A stretch of 64,000 nucleotides of DNA, taken from Paraburkholderia heleia NBRC 101817 (lineage in GTDB: Bacteria > Pseudomonadota > Gammaproteobacteria > Burkholderiales > Burkholderiaceae). Of this stretch, positions 1-8,550 are shown piece by piece. Positions within the stretch are counted from its first letter, which is position 1. Each line of letters begins with the position of its first letter. The notes under the pieces are model-generated. The model was not told where the DNA came from. It saw nothing but the letters and a program-made list of their open reading frames with translations, and did not search any database. Location of the stretch: the NCBI RefSeq assembly GCF_000739775.1, contig NZ_BBJH01000036.1:45182-109181 (forward strand), read 5' to 3'. The position numbers and the translations under genes are program-made.

Positions 1-38
1 CGAGGTCGTCACATATCGGAATACTTGTCCGTAGGCTG

Positions 39-269
39 TTGAAGGTCGCGCTGTTTGTCGGCCTGTTCTGCCTGGCAGTGCCCTATATCCACACATACCC
101 GATACCCATGCCAGCCAATCAGGCGCGCGCATGGTTGCACGCCGCCAACTGGCTCGGCGTTCGTGACCCGGATGACCTGTACATCCCGATCATCCTGCTG
201 GCCGATCTGATTGTGGCAACGCTTGCCTACTTCATGATCATGAAGCTATGGCGGTACTTTCGAAGTTAG
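39..269 (+). CDS. Small membrane protein, possibly 5'-truncated by the window edge
   Basis: I do not recognise this protein. The 76-residue product would begin at a TTG codon, but the frame stays open back to base 3, so the true start may lie outside the window and this could be the C-terminal end of a longer protein. Two hydrophobic stretches are visible, at about residues 1-20 and 47-68, joined by a polar linker, and the C-terminus is basic (KLWRYFRS). A two-helix inner-membrane protein is the simplest reading. No neighbour on the same strand helps to assign a role. Confidence 0.4.
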   Translation: MKVALFVGLFCLAVPYIHTYPIPMPANQARAWLHAANWLGVRDPDDLYIPIILLADLIVATLAYFMIMKLWRYFRS

Positions 270-409
270 CCTGAGTACCACCCGCTCGCTGGGTGCCGGC
301 AAACCGGGACCCGACCCCGCGAAGCACCGTTGGTCTTCAGTCGGCAATACGCAGCCACTGTAGAACTTTATTTTTGCTTGGCACGGATCACGCTGGGATC
401 ACGCTTCGA

Positions 410-2146
410 TCACGCCTGGCTCGACGCAAACGCCCGCTCGATGATCGCGGCATGGTCGAAGCGCGCCGGCAGCGTACCGAATACGCGGTCGCAGTCGGCG
501 TCGTGCTCGTCGAGGCGCGTGGCGATGAACGCTTGCGCCATCTCGGGCGGTCCGTCGCGCAGCAGCATGGCCTGGGCGATCAGCACGATCTGCTGCGCGA
601 TGCGCCGCGCGCTCGCCTCGCGCGTGCCCGGCGCGCCGTTGAGCAGCACCGAAAGGCGGTCGAGCGCGGCGTTCAGAACCGGGTGAGTCTGCGCGTCGCG
701 GCGCCACGCGAGAAAGAGCACCTGGGCGGCGTCGGCCTCGCGTTCGAGCGCACGCAGCACGTCGAGGCACATCACGTTGCCCGACCCCTCCCAGATCGAG
801 TTGACGGGCGCTTCGCGGTAAAAGCGCGCCATCGGCCCCTCTTCGACGTAGCCGTTGCCGCCCCAGACTTCCATGGCCTCGCCCGTGAACGCGAGCGCGC
901 GCTTGCAGACCCAGAACTTCGCCGCGGGCGTGACGATGCGCCGCCAGGCGCGCGCTTCGAGCGACTTGTCGTCGGTGTCGGCGGGTTTCGTCTCGGCGCT
1001 GTCTTCGAAGGCGCGCGCAAGACGCATGAAGAGCGCCGTTGCCGCTTCCGATTCGAGCGCGAGATCGGCGAGCACGTTTTGCATGAGCGGCTGCTCGGCG
1101 AGCACGCGGCCGAACGCGCTGCGGTGGCGCGCGTGGTGAATCGCCTGCACGAGCGCCGCGCGCATCAGCGCCGCGCTGCCGATCACGCAGTCGAGCCGCG
1201 TGTAGTTCGCCATCTCGATGATGGTCGGCACGCCGCGGCCTTCGTCGCCGATCATCACGCCGTAGGCATCGAAAAACTCCACTTCGCTGCTCGCGTTCGA
1301 GCGGTTGCCGAGCTTGTTCTTCAGGCGCTGCACATTGATCGCGTTTTTCGTGCCGTCTGGCCGGTAGCGCGGCACGAGGAAGCAGGAGAGGCCGGGGGCG
1401 CCCGAGCCGTCGTGCTCCGTGGTGCGCGCGAGCACGAGATGCGCGTCGCACTGCGGCGCCGAGAAAAACCACTTGTGGCCGGTGAGCAGATACGCCGCGC
1501 CGCGTCCGGTTTCGGCACCCGCCGCTCGCGCCTCGGTGCGGTTGCTGCGCACGTCCGAGCCGCCTTGCTTCTCCGTCATGCCCATGCCGATCATCATCGA
1601 GCGCTTCTGCGCGAGCGGCAGGTCGCGCGCGTCGTGCTCGCGCGTGTAGAGCGGCGCACGCAGCGTTTCGAACAGCGCCGGCTCGCGCTGCAGCACGGCA
1701 ATGCTCGCGAACGTCATGGTCAGCGGGCATAACGACCCCGATTCGATCTGCGCGTGCAGGAAGTAGCCCGCGCAGCGCGCGGCCATCGCACCCGGTCGCG
1801 GGTCCGAATACGGCAGCGCATGCAGCCCCTGTTCGCGCAGCAGCGCGAGCAACTCGTGCCAGGCGGGGTGGAATTCGATCGCGTCGATCCGCTCGCCGCG
1901 CGGGCTGTGCGTGTGCAGTTCGGGCTCGTGGCGGTTGGCGAGCTCCGCGAGCGCGAGCGTTTGCGCCTTGCCGAGCGTCTCGCCGTGGCGCGCGAGCGTT
2001 TCGCGGTGCCAGTCCGCGCCCGCGCGCGCGAGGGCCTCGCCGAGCGCGGCGTCGGTGGTGAAGAGGTTGTAGTCGGCGAGCGGCGGCGCCTGGTTCGTCA
2101 CTTCGTGGGTCGTGCCGGGGCGATGCGTGACTTCCGTCGGGTTCAT
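410..2146 (-). CDS. AidB-like acyl-CoA dehydrogenase family protein
   Basis: A 578-residue flavoprotein of the acyl-CoA dehydrogenase family, closest in layout to AidB, the adaptive-response protein (E. coli AidB is about 540 residues). The family signature GMGMTEKQGGSDVRSN lies at about residues 187-202, TGHKWFFSAPQCD at 222-234, and the C-terminal WGGNGYVEEGP/WEGSGNV region at about 445-475; these form the FAD and substrate pocket. AidB binds FAD and DNA and is linked to protection against alkylation damage, but its physiological substrate is unknown. A general isovaleryl-CoA-dehydrogenase-like role is possible. The start is the ATG at 2146. The gene stands alone, divergent from the GMC oxidoreductase. 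Confidence 0.85.
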   Translation of the reverse strand: MNPTEVTHRPGTTHEVTNQAPPLADYNLFTTDAALGEALARAGADWHRETLARHGETLGKAQTLALAELANRHEPELHTHSPRGERIDAIEFHPAWHELLALLREQGLHALPYSDPRPGAMAARCAGYFLHAQIESGSLCPLTMTFASIAVLQREPALFETLRAPLYTREHDARDLPLAQKRSMMIGMGMTEKQGGSDVRSNRTEARAAGAETGRGAAYLLTGHKWFFSAPQCDAHLVLARTTEHDGSGAPGLSCFLVPRYRPDGTKNAINVQRLKNKLGNRSNASSEVEFFDAYGVMIGDEGRGVPTIIEMANYTRLDCVIGSAALMRAALVQAIHHARHRSAFGRVLAEQPLMQNVLADLALESEAATALFMRLARAFEDSAETKPADTDDKSLEARAWRRIVTPAAKFWVCKRALAFTGEAMEVWGGNGYVEEGPMARFYREAPVNSIWEGSGNVMCLDVLRALEREADAAQVLFLAWRRDAQTHPVLNAALDRLSVLLNGAPGTREASARRIAQQIVLIAQAMLLRDGPPEMAQAFIATRLDEHDADCDRVFGTLPARFDHAAIIERAFASSQA

Positions 2147-2325
2147 CTGCTTGTCTCCGATGCAAGGCTGAACCGCCTTCCATCATAGGCTTCGATCCGC
2201 CGTCAGTTTTAGAGTGGATGCTCTGACATAAAAGCTGACCTCGGAATCAGACGCTTCCTACAATGCGCCATTGAAGCCGAAAACGAACGAACGTGCAAAT
2301 AGCGCGCACTGGACAGGCGGAGACG

Positions 2326-3954
2326 ATGCAATACGACTACATCATCGTAGGCGGCGGCTCGGGCGGCGCGTCGCTGGCGGGGCGCCTCGCCGAGCGCTGC
2401 CCGCAGGCGAGCATCGCGCTCGTCGAGGCCGGACCGCACACGGCGCGCAATCCGTTCGTCAACATGCCGCTCGGCGTCGCCGCGCTCGTCCCGTTTCGAA
2501 CGAAAAACAACTACGCCTATGAAACCGTGCCGCAGCCTGGACTCGCCGGACGGCGCGGTTACCAGCCACGCGGCCGCGGCTTCGGCGGCTCGAGCATCAT
2601 CAACGCGATGATCTACACGCGCGGCCATCCGCTCGACTACGACGAGTGGGCGCAGCTTGGCTGCACGGGCTGGGCGTGGCGCGACGTGCTGCCGTACTTT
2701 CTGCGCGCCGAGGACAACGAGCGCGGCGCGAGCGCGTGGCATGGCGCGGGCGGTCCGCTAGGCGTGGCCGACCTGCGCGAGCGCAATCCGGTGGCTGCGC
2801 GCTTCGTCGAGGCCGCGCGCGAGGCGGGCTTTCGCCTGAACGACGACTTCAACGGCGAGGAACAGGAGGGCGTCGGCTTCTATCAGGTGACGCAGCGCGG
2901 CGGCGAACGCTGCACAGTGGCGCGCGCGTATCTGTATGGGCGCGAGCGGCCAAACCTGCATCTGATCGCCGACGCGACGGTCCTGCGCGTGAGCTTCGAC
3001 GGCGCGCGCGCGAGCGGCGTGGAGCTTGCGCGCGGCGGCGCGATCGAGAAGCTGCACGCGCGCGCCGAGGTGATCCTCGCCGCGGGCGCGTTCAACTCGC
3101 CGCAGTTGCTGATGTGCTCGGGCATCGGCCCCGCCGACGAACTGCGTGCGCTCGGCATCGCGGTGCGCCACGATGCGCCCGAAGTCGGCCGCAACCTGAT
3201 CGACCATATCGATTTCACCTTCAACAAGCGCGTGCATTCGAGTGACACCGTGGGCTACTCGCTGCGCGGCGTGGCGCGCATGACCGCAGGGCTCGTGCGT
3301 TATCTGCGCGGGCGGCGCGGCATGCTCACGACCAACGTGGCGGAAGCAGGCGGCTTCCTGAAGAGCCGCCCCGAACTCGACCGGCCCGACCTGCAGCTGC
3401 ACTTCTGCACGGCGCTCGTCGACGATCATAGCCGCCGCCTGCATTGGGGCCACGGCTATTCGCTGCACGTGTGCGTACTGCGCCCGGCGAGCCGCGGCAC
3501 GCTCACGCTCGCGAGCGCCGACGCGCGCGTGGCGCCCGTGATCGACCCGCGCTTTCTGTCCGATCCGCGCGACCTCGACGCGCTAGCGCAGGGCGCGCGC
3601 CTCGCGCGGCGCATCCTCGACGCGAGCGCACTGGCGCGGCTGGGCGGCCGCGAACTCTACACGCACGGCGAGCAGAGCGACGCGCAGTTGCGAGAGACGA
3701 TCGCCCGCCACGCCGACACGATCTACCACCCCGTCGCGACCTGCCGCATGGGCGGCGACGCGCGTTCCGTCGTCGACCCGCAGTTGCGCGTGCGCGGCGT
3801 GACGGGGCTGCGCATCGCCGATGCCTCGGTCATGCCGACGCTCATCGGCGGCAACACGAATGCGCCGAGCGTGATGATCGGCGAGCGGGCGGCCGACTTC
3901 ATCGCTCAAGCGCGATACGAACGCGATCCGGCGCCTCAGCGCGTCGACGCCTGA
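2326..3954 (+). CDS. GMC family FAD-dependent oxidoreductase (choline dehydrogenase-like)
   Basis: A 542-residue glucose-methanol-choline oxidoreductase that oxidises an alcohol group on an unidentified substrate. The FAD-binding glycine motif GGGSGG is at residues 9-14, and the C-terminal catalytic pair is visible as His468 (HPVATCRMGG) and Asn510 (GGNTNAPS). The product resembles BetA/AlkJ-type dehydrogenases. I chose ATG 2326 because it follows a ggcgga ribosome-binding site; a GTG at 2293 in the same frame would add eleven residues and has no such site. There is no signal peptide, so it is cytosolic or membrane-associated. No betaine or alkane genes flank it, so the substrate cannot be named. 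Confidence 0.88.
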   Translation: MQYDYIIVGGGSGGASLAGRLAERCPQASIALVEAGPHTARNPFVNMPLGVAALVPFRTKNNYAYETVPQPGLAGRRGYQPRGRGFGGSSIINAMIYTRGHPLDYDEWAQLGCTGWAWRDVLPYFLRAEDNERGASAWHGAGGPLGVADLRERNPVAARFVEAAREAGFRLNDDFNGEEQEGVGFYQVTQRGGERCTVARAYLYGRERPNLHLIADATVLRVSFDGARASGVELARGGAIEKLHARAEVILAAGAFNSPQLLMCSGIGPADELRALGIAVRHDAPEVGRNLIDHIDFTFNKRVHSSDTVGYSLRGVARMTAGLVRYLRGRRGMLTTNVAEAGGFLKSRPELDRPDLQLHFCTALVDDHSRRLHWGHGYSLHVCVLRPASRGTLTLASADARVAPVIDPRFLSDPRDLDALAQGARLARRILDASALARLGGRELYTHGEQSDAQLRETIARHADTIYHPVATCRMGGDARSVVDPQLRVRGVTGLRIADASVMPTLIGGNTNAPSVMIGERAADFIAQARYERDPAPQRVDA

Positions 3955-3997
3955 CGATTCGTTTTCCCTGTTGCGCGGCCTTTGCTCATCGCGGGCT

Positions 3998-4945
3998 TCA
4001 GCCTGGCTTGCCCGGCTGCTTTTCCATCCCCGGCGGATGCACGAAGTCGTCGAGAAACGTGAAGGGCTTGCCGTACTCGGCGCGCGCGACGTCGAGCCAG
4101 GCGCGTGCCGCATGCGAGAGATAGCCGCTGCGCTTCCAGCCGATCGCCATGTCCCAGGTGATTTGCGGCTCGCTCACGGGCAAGCAGGTGAAGCGCCCGG
4201 CGTCGAGCCGGCGCACGTACGGCGCGGGCAGCAGCGCGATGCCCACGCCCGCGAGCACGAGCGCCGCCATCAGGTCCCAGTGGCCGCTGCGCCCCACGAT
4301 CTGCGGCACGAAGCCGGCCGTGCGGCACGCGCCCAGCACCACGTCGTTGAGCGCCAGGCTTTCGCCGTAGAACACGAACGGCTCGCCGGCCAGCTCCGCG
4401 AGCGGCACGGCGAGCTTGTTGTCCCAGCGCGAGCCGCGCCGCGCGACGAGCCACAGCAGCTCGTGCGAGATCGGCAGGACGTCGATGAGCGCGGGATCGA
4501 CGGGCAGCAGCACGCCGCCCAGTTCCAGCTCGCCCGAGATCAGCGCGGCTTCGATGGCGCGCGAGCCCTGCTCGAAAAGCTTCAGCTCGATCTTCGGATA
4601 GCGCTGGCGGAAGGTGGCGATGGCGGGCGTGAAGAGCGAGCCGCCCATCGGTGGAATGCCGATAGTGAGTTCGCCGCGCCCGAGCGTGCCGAGATCGGCG
4701 AGTTCGGCCTGCAGCTGCGCCTGTGCGGCGAGCACGTCCTGGCCGCGCTGGTAGACGATGCGGCCGGCGTCGGTGAGCACCATCTGACGCGCGTCGCGCA
4801 GCAGGAGCTGAGTGCCGGTCTCGTCTTCGAGCGCCTTCACCATCTTGCTGATGGTCGGCTGCGTGACATGCAGTTTTTCGGCCGCGGCGGTGAAGCTCTG
4901 TTGCCGCACCACCTCGATGAAATAGCGAAGCGCGCGCAGTTCCAC
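3998..4945 (-). CDS. LysR-family transcriptional regulator next to lrgAB
   Basis: A 315-residue LysR-type regulator: winged HTH in residues 1-60 (RYFIEVVRQQSFTAAAEKLHVTQPTISKMVKALE) and a periplasmic-binding-like effector domain from about residue 90. It is transcribed divergently from the LrgA/LrgB pair, the arrangement of CidR-type regulators that control cid/lrg operons in response to acetate or overflow metabolism in Firmicutes. Whether the same effector applies here is inference. The shared intergenic region carries a near-ideal LysR palindrome at 5001-5017. The product most likely controls both itself and lrgAB. Confidence 0.88.
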   Translation of the reverse strand: MELRALRYFIEVVRQQSFTAAAEKLHVTQPTISKMVKALEDETGTQLLLRDARQMVLTDAGRIVYQRGQDVLAAQAQLQAELADLGTLGRGELTIGIPPMGGSLFTPAIATFRQRYPKIELKLFEQGSRAIEAALISGELELGGVLLPVDPALIDVLPISHELLWLVARRGSRWDNKLAVPLAELAGEPFVFYGESLALNDVVLGACRTAGFVPQIVGRSGHWDLMAALVLAGVGIALLPAPYVRRLDAGRFTCLPVSEPQITWDMAIGWKRSGYLSHAARAWLDVARAEYGKPFTFLDDFVHPPGMEKQPGKPG

Positions 4946-5000
4946 GTTCGGGACTCCACAAATGGGCAGGAAACACGCTCAGCCGGGCGCCGAGTTGGTG

Positions 5001-5080
5001 CATTCCAATATGGAATGTAGCGGATGATTCCAAGTCATTATACTTATAATTGGCTGAACCCTATACTGACTTCCATTCCA
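5001..5080. promoter_or_regulatory. Candidate LysR operator: palindrome plus two half-sites
   Basis: Between the divergent LysR and lrgA genes there is a perfect inverted repeat, CATTCCA-ATA-TGGAATG (5001-5017), with 7-base arms. The half-site recurs as GATTCCA at 5026-5032 and as an exact CATTCCA at 5074-5080, just ahead of lrgA. A strong recognition palindrome with weaker activation half-sites nearer the promoter is typical of LysR-regulated genes. Confidence 0.65.
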
Positions 5081-5099
5081 GTGTCACTTAGGGTTTGCC

Positions 5100-5588
5100 A
5101 TGACTGCACCGATCACGACCGCGAAGGTTTCTGAAAGCGCTGAGCGCAACGTCGGCGGCATGGCGAGCCTCGGGCGCCGGATCGGCCGCATTGCCGTGCA
5201 AGCGGCGCTGCTCGCGGGCGTCTGGTACGCCGCCGACGCCCTCACGCGCTTCACGCACCTGCCGGTGCCGGGCGGCGTGGTGGGCCTCGTGCTGCTGCTC
5301 GCGCTGCTCTTTTGCGGCGGCGTCACGCCGCGCTGGGTGAAGGCGGGCGCCGACTGGCTGCTCTCCGACATGCTGCTGTTCTTCATCCCGGCCGCCGTCG
5401 CCGCCGTGAAATACGGCGGCCTCTTTCGCGCCGACGGCTGGCGTCTCGCGCTCGTCGTGGTCGGCGGCACGCTGATGGTGATGGTGGCGGTGGCGTTCGC
5501 GGTCGAACAGGCCGCGAAGCTCGAGAGGCGCCTCGCGCTGCGCCGCGTGCGCGATTCGCGGCACGCGCGCCATCTGGTGCGGGCTTGA
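5100..5588 (+). CDS. CidA/LrgA family holin-like membrane protein
   Basis: A 162-residue polytopic membrane protein of the CidA/LrgA family. Hydrophobic helices run from about residue 30 to 135, including the family stretch LPVPGGVVGLVLLLALL and a downstream LLFFIPAAVAAVKY segment, and are followed by a basic C-terminal tail. The family forms holin-like oligomers linked to murein hydrolase export, programmed lysis or, in other reports, small carboxylate (pyruvate) movement. The product is longer than typical family members (about 130 residues) because of a polar N-terminal extension; an internal ATG at 5160 would give a more typical length. It is followed 38 bases later by its partner lrgB. 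Confidence 0.87.
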   Translation: MTAPITTAKVSESAERNVGGMASLGRRIGRIAVQAALLAGVWYAADALTRFTHLPVPGGVVGLVLLLALLFCGGVTPRWVKAGADWLLSDMLLFFIPAAVAAVKYGGLFRADGWRLALVVVGGTLMVMVAVAFAVEQAAKLERRLALRRVRDSRHARHLVRA

Positions 5589-5626
5589 GGCCGCGACGTC
5601 CTGAATAGAGCGAGGGTGATGGCGCC

Positions 5627-6349
5627 ATGAACACGTTTTATTCGTCCCTGTTCGCCGACGACGCGGCGCGGCTCATCGCCGCCGGCTGTTTCATCCTCAC
5701 CGTGGCGCTCTATTTCGCCTCGAAGGCGCTCTATGCGCGCTTTCGCTCGCCGTGGCTCACGCCGCTCGTCGCGGTGCCCGCGGTGCTCGGCGTATTCGTG
5801 CTGGTGCTCCATATTCCGTACCCCGTGTACTTCCAGGACACGCGCTGGCTCATGTGGCTGCTCGGCCCGGCCACCGTGGCCTTCGCGGTGCCGATCTACG
5901 AGTACCGCGAGCTGCTCAGGCGCCACTGGATCTCGCTCACCGTGGGCGTGAGCGTCGGCATCATTGTGGCGGTGGGCGGCTCGCTCGCGCTGGCCAAGCT
6001 CCTGCATCTTTCGCCCGATCTGCAGCGCAGCCTGATGACGCGCTCGATCTCCACGCCGTTCGCGCTCGCGGTGTCGGACAAGATCCATGCGCCGCGCGAC
6101 CTCACCGCGCTGTTCGTGATCGCCACGGGCGTGTGCGGCATGCTGTTCGGCGAACTGGTGCTCGGCTTGGTGCCGCTGCGCACGCGGCTGGCGCGCGGTG
6201 CGCTCTTTGGCGCGGCGGCGCACGGCGTCGGCACGGCGAAGGCTCGGGAGCTCGGCAGCGAAGAAGGCGTGGTGGCGAGCCTCACGATGATGATCGCGGG
6301 CGTGGTGATGGTGCTGCTCGCGCCGGCGCTCGGGTTTCTGCCGGTTTGA
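5627..6349 (+). CDS. LrgB/CidB family membrane protein
   Basis: A 240-residue integral membrane protein of the LrgB/CidB family, with about seven hydrophobic segments and the conserved central SISTPFALAVSDKI and GVCGMLFGELVLG motifs, followed by the C-terminal AAHGVGTAKARELGSEEG signature. It works with the LrgA-like product encoded just upstream, and the two are probably cotranscribed under the divergent LysR regulator. Family roles proposed elsewhere are control of autolysis and transport of three-carbon acids; which applies here cannot be read from the sequence. In plants a fused LrgA-LrgB protein transports glycolate/glycerate, so a metabolite transporter is a real alternative. Confidence 0.9.
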   Translation: MNTFYSSLFADDAARLIAAGCFILTVALYFASKALYARFRSPWLTPLVAVPAVLGVFVLVLHIPYPVYFQDTRWLMWLLGPATVAFAVPIYEYRELLRRHWISLTVGVSVGIIVAVGGSLALAKLLHLSPDLQRSLMTRSISTPFALAVSDKIHAPRDLTALFVIATGVCGMLFGELVLGLVPLRTRLARGALFGAAAHGVGTAKARELGSEEGVVASLTMMIAGVVMVLLAPALGFLPV

Positions 6350-6390
6350 AGTCCGGCGGGCGCGTTCGCACCCGCTTTATCGCCTACGCG

Positions 6391-6435
6391 CATGTCGCCC
6401 ACGCGCATGTCGCCTGCGCACATGTCGCCCACGCG
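6391..6435. repeat. Three-copy 15-bp tandem repeat
   Basis: Units CATGTCGCCCACGCG (6391-6405), CATGTCGCCTGCGCA (6406-6420) and CATGTCGCCCACGCG (6421-6435) sit head to tail, with a partial degenerate unit just upstream. They lie between lrgB and the ahcY promoter. The copies are gapless, so this is a small tandem duplication and not a CRISPR-like array. Confidence 0.85.
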
Positions 6436-6455
6436 CGGACGCCATCCCGATTTGC

Positions 6456-6461
6456 TACAAT
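6456..6461 (+). promoter_or_regulatory. Candidate -10 element for ahcY
   Basis: TACAAT at 6456-6461 is close to the sigma-70 -10 consensus and lies 10-11 bases before the first paired base of the SAH riboswitch, so a transcript starting about 7 bases downstream would open with the aptamer. A convincing -35 hexamer is not obvious. Confidence 0.45.
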
Positions 6462-6471
6462 CTCGGCTCGC

Positions 6472-6575
6472 TTTCGAGGAGCGTTGCGACGGGTTTTCCG
6501 TAACCCGCCAGGCTCGAAAGTGCTTCAATCCGGTTGAATCCACTGAATCGACCGCACTGAAACGGCGCTCACGTC
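6472..6575 (+). ncRNA. SAH riboswitch (S-adenosylhomocysteine aptamer) in the ahcY leader
   Basis: The leader of ahcY carries the conserved blocks of the SAH riboswitch: CGAGGAGCGTTGC (6475-6487), CCCGCCAGGCTCG (6504-6516) and AACGGCGCTCACG (6561-6573). Supporting helices are visible: TTTCGAG 6472-6478 with CTCGAAA 6513-6519, CGGGTT 6490-6495 with AACCCG 6502-6507, and GAGCG 6479-6483 with CGCTC 6566-6570. The class binds S-adenosylhomocysteine and turns on SAH-recycling genes. The aptamer ends about 25 bases before the ribosome-binding site, so control could be at translation or by an overlapping structure. Confidence 0.93.
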
Positions 6576-6610
6576 TTTAATTTCTAGTCACTTTTAGAAA
6601 GGAGGGCGTG

Positions 6611-8029
6611 ATGAACGCCGCAGTTCCGCAAGATCAAGCCAAAGATTTCGTCGTCGCCGATATGTCGCTCGCCGGCTGGGGCCGCAAGGAGCTCGACATC
6701 GCCGAGACCGAAATGCCCGGCCTCGTGCAGATTCGCGAAGAGTACAAGGCGCAGCAGCCGCTCAAGGGCGCGCGCGTTGCCGGTTCGCTGCACATGACGA
6801 TCCAGACGGGCGTGCTGATCGAGACCCTGAAGGCGCTCGGCGCCGACGTGCGCTGGGCCTCGTGCAACATCTTCTCGACCCAGGACCACGCCGCCGCCGC
6901 GATCGCGCAGGGCGGCACGCCGGTGTTCGCGTTCAAGGGCGAGTCGCTCGACGAGTACTGGGAATTCTCGCATCGCATCTTCGAATGGCCGAACGGCGAG
7001 TTCGCCAACATGATCCTCGACGACGGCGGCGACGCCACGCTCCTGCTAATCCTCGGCTCGAAGGCCGAAAAGGACCGCTCGGTCATCGCCAGGCCGACCA
7101 ACGAAGAAGAAGTCGCGCTGTACAAGTCGATCGAAAAGCATCTCGAGATCGACCCGACGTGGTACTCGAAGCGCCTGGCGCACATCCAGGGCGTGACCGA
7201 AGAAACCACGACCGGCGTGCACCGCCTGTACCAGATGGAAAAGGACGGCCGCCTGCCGTTCCCGGCCATCAACGTCAACGACTCGGTCACGAAGTCGAAG
7301 TTCGACAACCTGTACGGCTGCCGCGAGTCGCTCGTGGACGGCATCAAGCGCGCAACCGACGTGATGATCGCGGGCAAGATCGCCGTGGTCGCCGGTTACG
7401 GCGACGTGGGCAAGGGCTGCGCGCAATCGCTGCGCGGCCTCGGCGCCACGGTGTGGGTCACGGAAATCGATCCGATCTGCGCGCTGCAGGCCGCGATGGA
7501 AGGCTACCGCGTCGTGACGATGGAATACGCTGCCGACAAGGCCGACATCTTCGTGACGGCCACGGGCAACTACCACGTGATCGGCCATGACCACATGAAG
7601 GCAATGCGCCACAACGCGATCGTCTGCAACATCGGCCACTTCGACTCGGAAATCGACGTCGCGTCCACGCGCCAGTACCAGTGGGACAACATCAAGCCGC
7701 AGGTCGACCACATCATTTTCCCGGACGGCAAGCGCGTGATCCTGCTGGCCGAAGGCCGCCTCGTGAACCTGGGCTGCGCCACGGGCCACCCGTCGTTCGT
7801 GATGTCGAACTCGTTCACGAACCAGACGCTCGCGCAGATCGAACTGTTCACGCAGGGCAAGAAGTACGAGAACAAGGTGTACGTGCTGCCGAAGCACCTG
7901 GACGAAAAGGTCGCGCGTCTGCACCTCGCGCGCATCGGCGCGAACCTGACCGTGCTGTCGGACGACCAGGCTTCGTACATCGGCGTCGACAAGAACGGTC
8001 CATTCAAGCCGAATCACTACCGTTACTAA
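6611..8029 (+). CDS. ahcY: Adenosylhomocysteinase
   Basis: S-adenosyl-L-homocysteine hydrolase (472 residues): splits SAH into homocysteine and adenosine using tightly bound NAD, removing the product inhibitor of methyltransferases. The NAD-binding stretch VVAGYGDVGKGCAQSLRGLG is intact, as are the substrate motifs HMTIQTGVL and NVNDSVTKSKFDN and the C-terminal FKPNHYRY tail that closes the neighbouring active site in the tetramer. I chose ATG 6611, five bases after GGAGG (6601-6605); the GTG directly before it is in frame but less well spaced. It is controlled by the SAH riboswitch upstream and shares a unit with the YvlD-like gene and metF. Confidence 0.97.
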   Translation: MNAAVPQDQAKDFVVADMSLAGWGRKELDIAETEMPGLVQIREEYKAQQPLKGARVAGSLHMTIQTGVLIETLKALGADVRWASCNIFSTQDHAAAAIAQGGTPVFAFKGESLDEYWEFSHRIFEWPNGEFANMILDDGGDATLLLILGSKAEKDRSVIARPTNEEEVALYKSIEKHLEIDPTWYSKRLAHIQGVTEETTTGVHRLYQMEKDGRLPFPAINVNDSVTKSKFDNLYGCRESLVDGIKRATDVMIAGKIAVVAGYGDVGKGCAQSLRGLGATVWVTEIDPICALQAAMEGYRVVTMEYAADKADIFVTATGNYHVIGHDHMKAMRHNAIVCNIGHFDSEIDVASTRQYQWDNIKPQVDHIIFPDGKRVILLAEGRLVNLGCATGHPSFVMSNSFTNQTLAQIELFTQGKKYENKVYVLPKHLDEKVARLHLARIGANLTVLSDDQASYIGVDKNGPFKPNHYRY

Positions 8030-8144
8030 TTGACACAGCGCGGATGCTGACCCCCATCCCCGCACACGCAACGCGTGGGGACCGCGGGCGGCATCCGCCG
8101 CCGGCACCTGGCGACACAAAAGCAAAGACGCAAAAGGAGTCCTT

Positions 8145-8498
8145 ATGACCGTGCTGCTGACCTGGCTGATCAACGCGCTCGCGCTCCTGATCATCACGTG
8201 GCTCGTTCCGTCGATCCATATTCGCAGTTTCGGCACCGCGCTCATCGTCGCGATCGTGCTCGGCCTCATCAACGCCGTGCTGCGGCCGCTGCTGATCGTG
8301 CTCACGCTGCCCGTGACCATTCTCACGCTCGGCCTCTTCATCCTCGTGGTGAATGCGCTGTGCTTCTGGCTGGCGGCGTCGCTCCTCAAGGGCTTCGAGG
8401 TGTCGGGCTTCTGGTCGGCATTTTTCGGCTCGATCCTGTACAGCATCGTGTCGTGGCTGCTTTCGGCGCTGATTTTCGGCAACCGCAGCCTCGGCTGA
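8145..8498 (+). CDS. YvlD/phage-holin-4 superfamily membrane protein
   Basis: A 117-residue inner-membrane protein with four predicted helices (about residues 5-22, 30-50, 54-77 and 85-110), matching the YvlD family (Pfam DUF360/phage holin 4 superfamily). Despite the family name there is no phage context; members are common chromosomal proteins of unknown function. A good AAGGAG site precedes ATG 8145. It lies 115 bases after ahcY and 52 bases before metF, all on one strand, so it is probably cotranscribed with the methyl-cycle enzymes under the SAH riboswitch. A link to that pathway is suggested by position only. Confidence 0.85.
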   Translation: MTVLLTWLINALALLIITWLVPSIHIRSFGTALIVAIVLGLINAVLRPLLIVLTLPVTILTLGLFILVVNALCFWLAASLLKGFEVSGFWSAFFGSILYSIVSWLLSALIFGNRSLG

Positions 8499-8550
8499 TG
8501 CGGGTCCGGGCCGCTCACGTTCGCAGCCCGGCCTCACTGGCCTCATCAAC

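Noticed and set aside
293..1732. A 479-codon open frame on the + strand
   Set aside because: It is antisense to the AidB-like gene, its translation is Arg/Ala-rich low-complexity typical of high-GC shadow frames, and it has no family features.
6391..6435. CRISPR-like array
   Set aside because: The 15-bp units are adjacent without spacers, and no cas genes are present.
5100..8498. Prophage remnant suggested by holin-like annotations (LrgA/CidA and YvlD families)
   Set aside because: Both are chromosomal families carrying phage-derived names; no integrase, structural or lysis genes are nearby.
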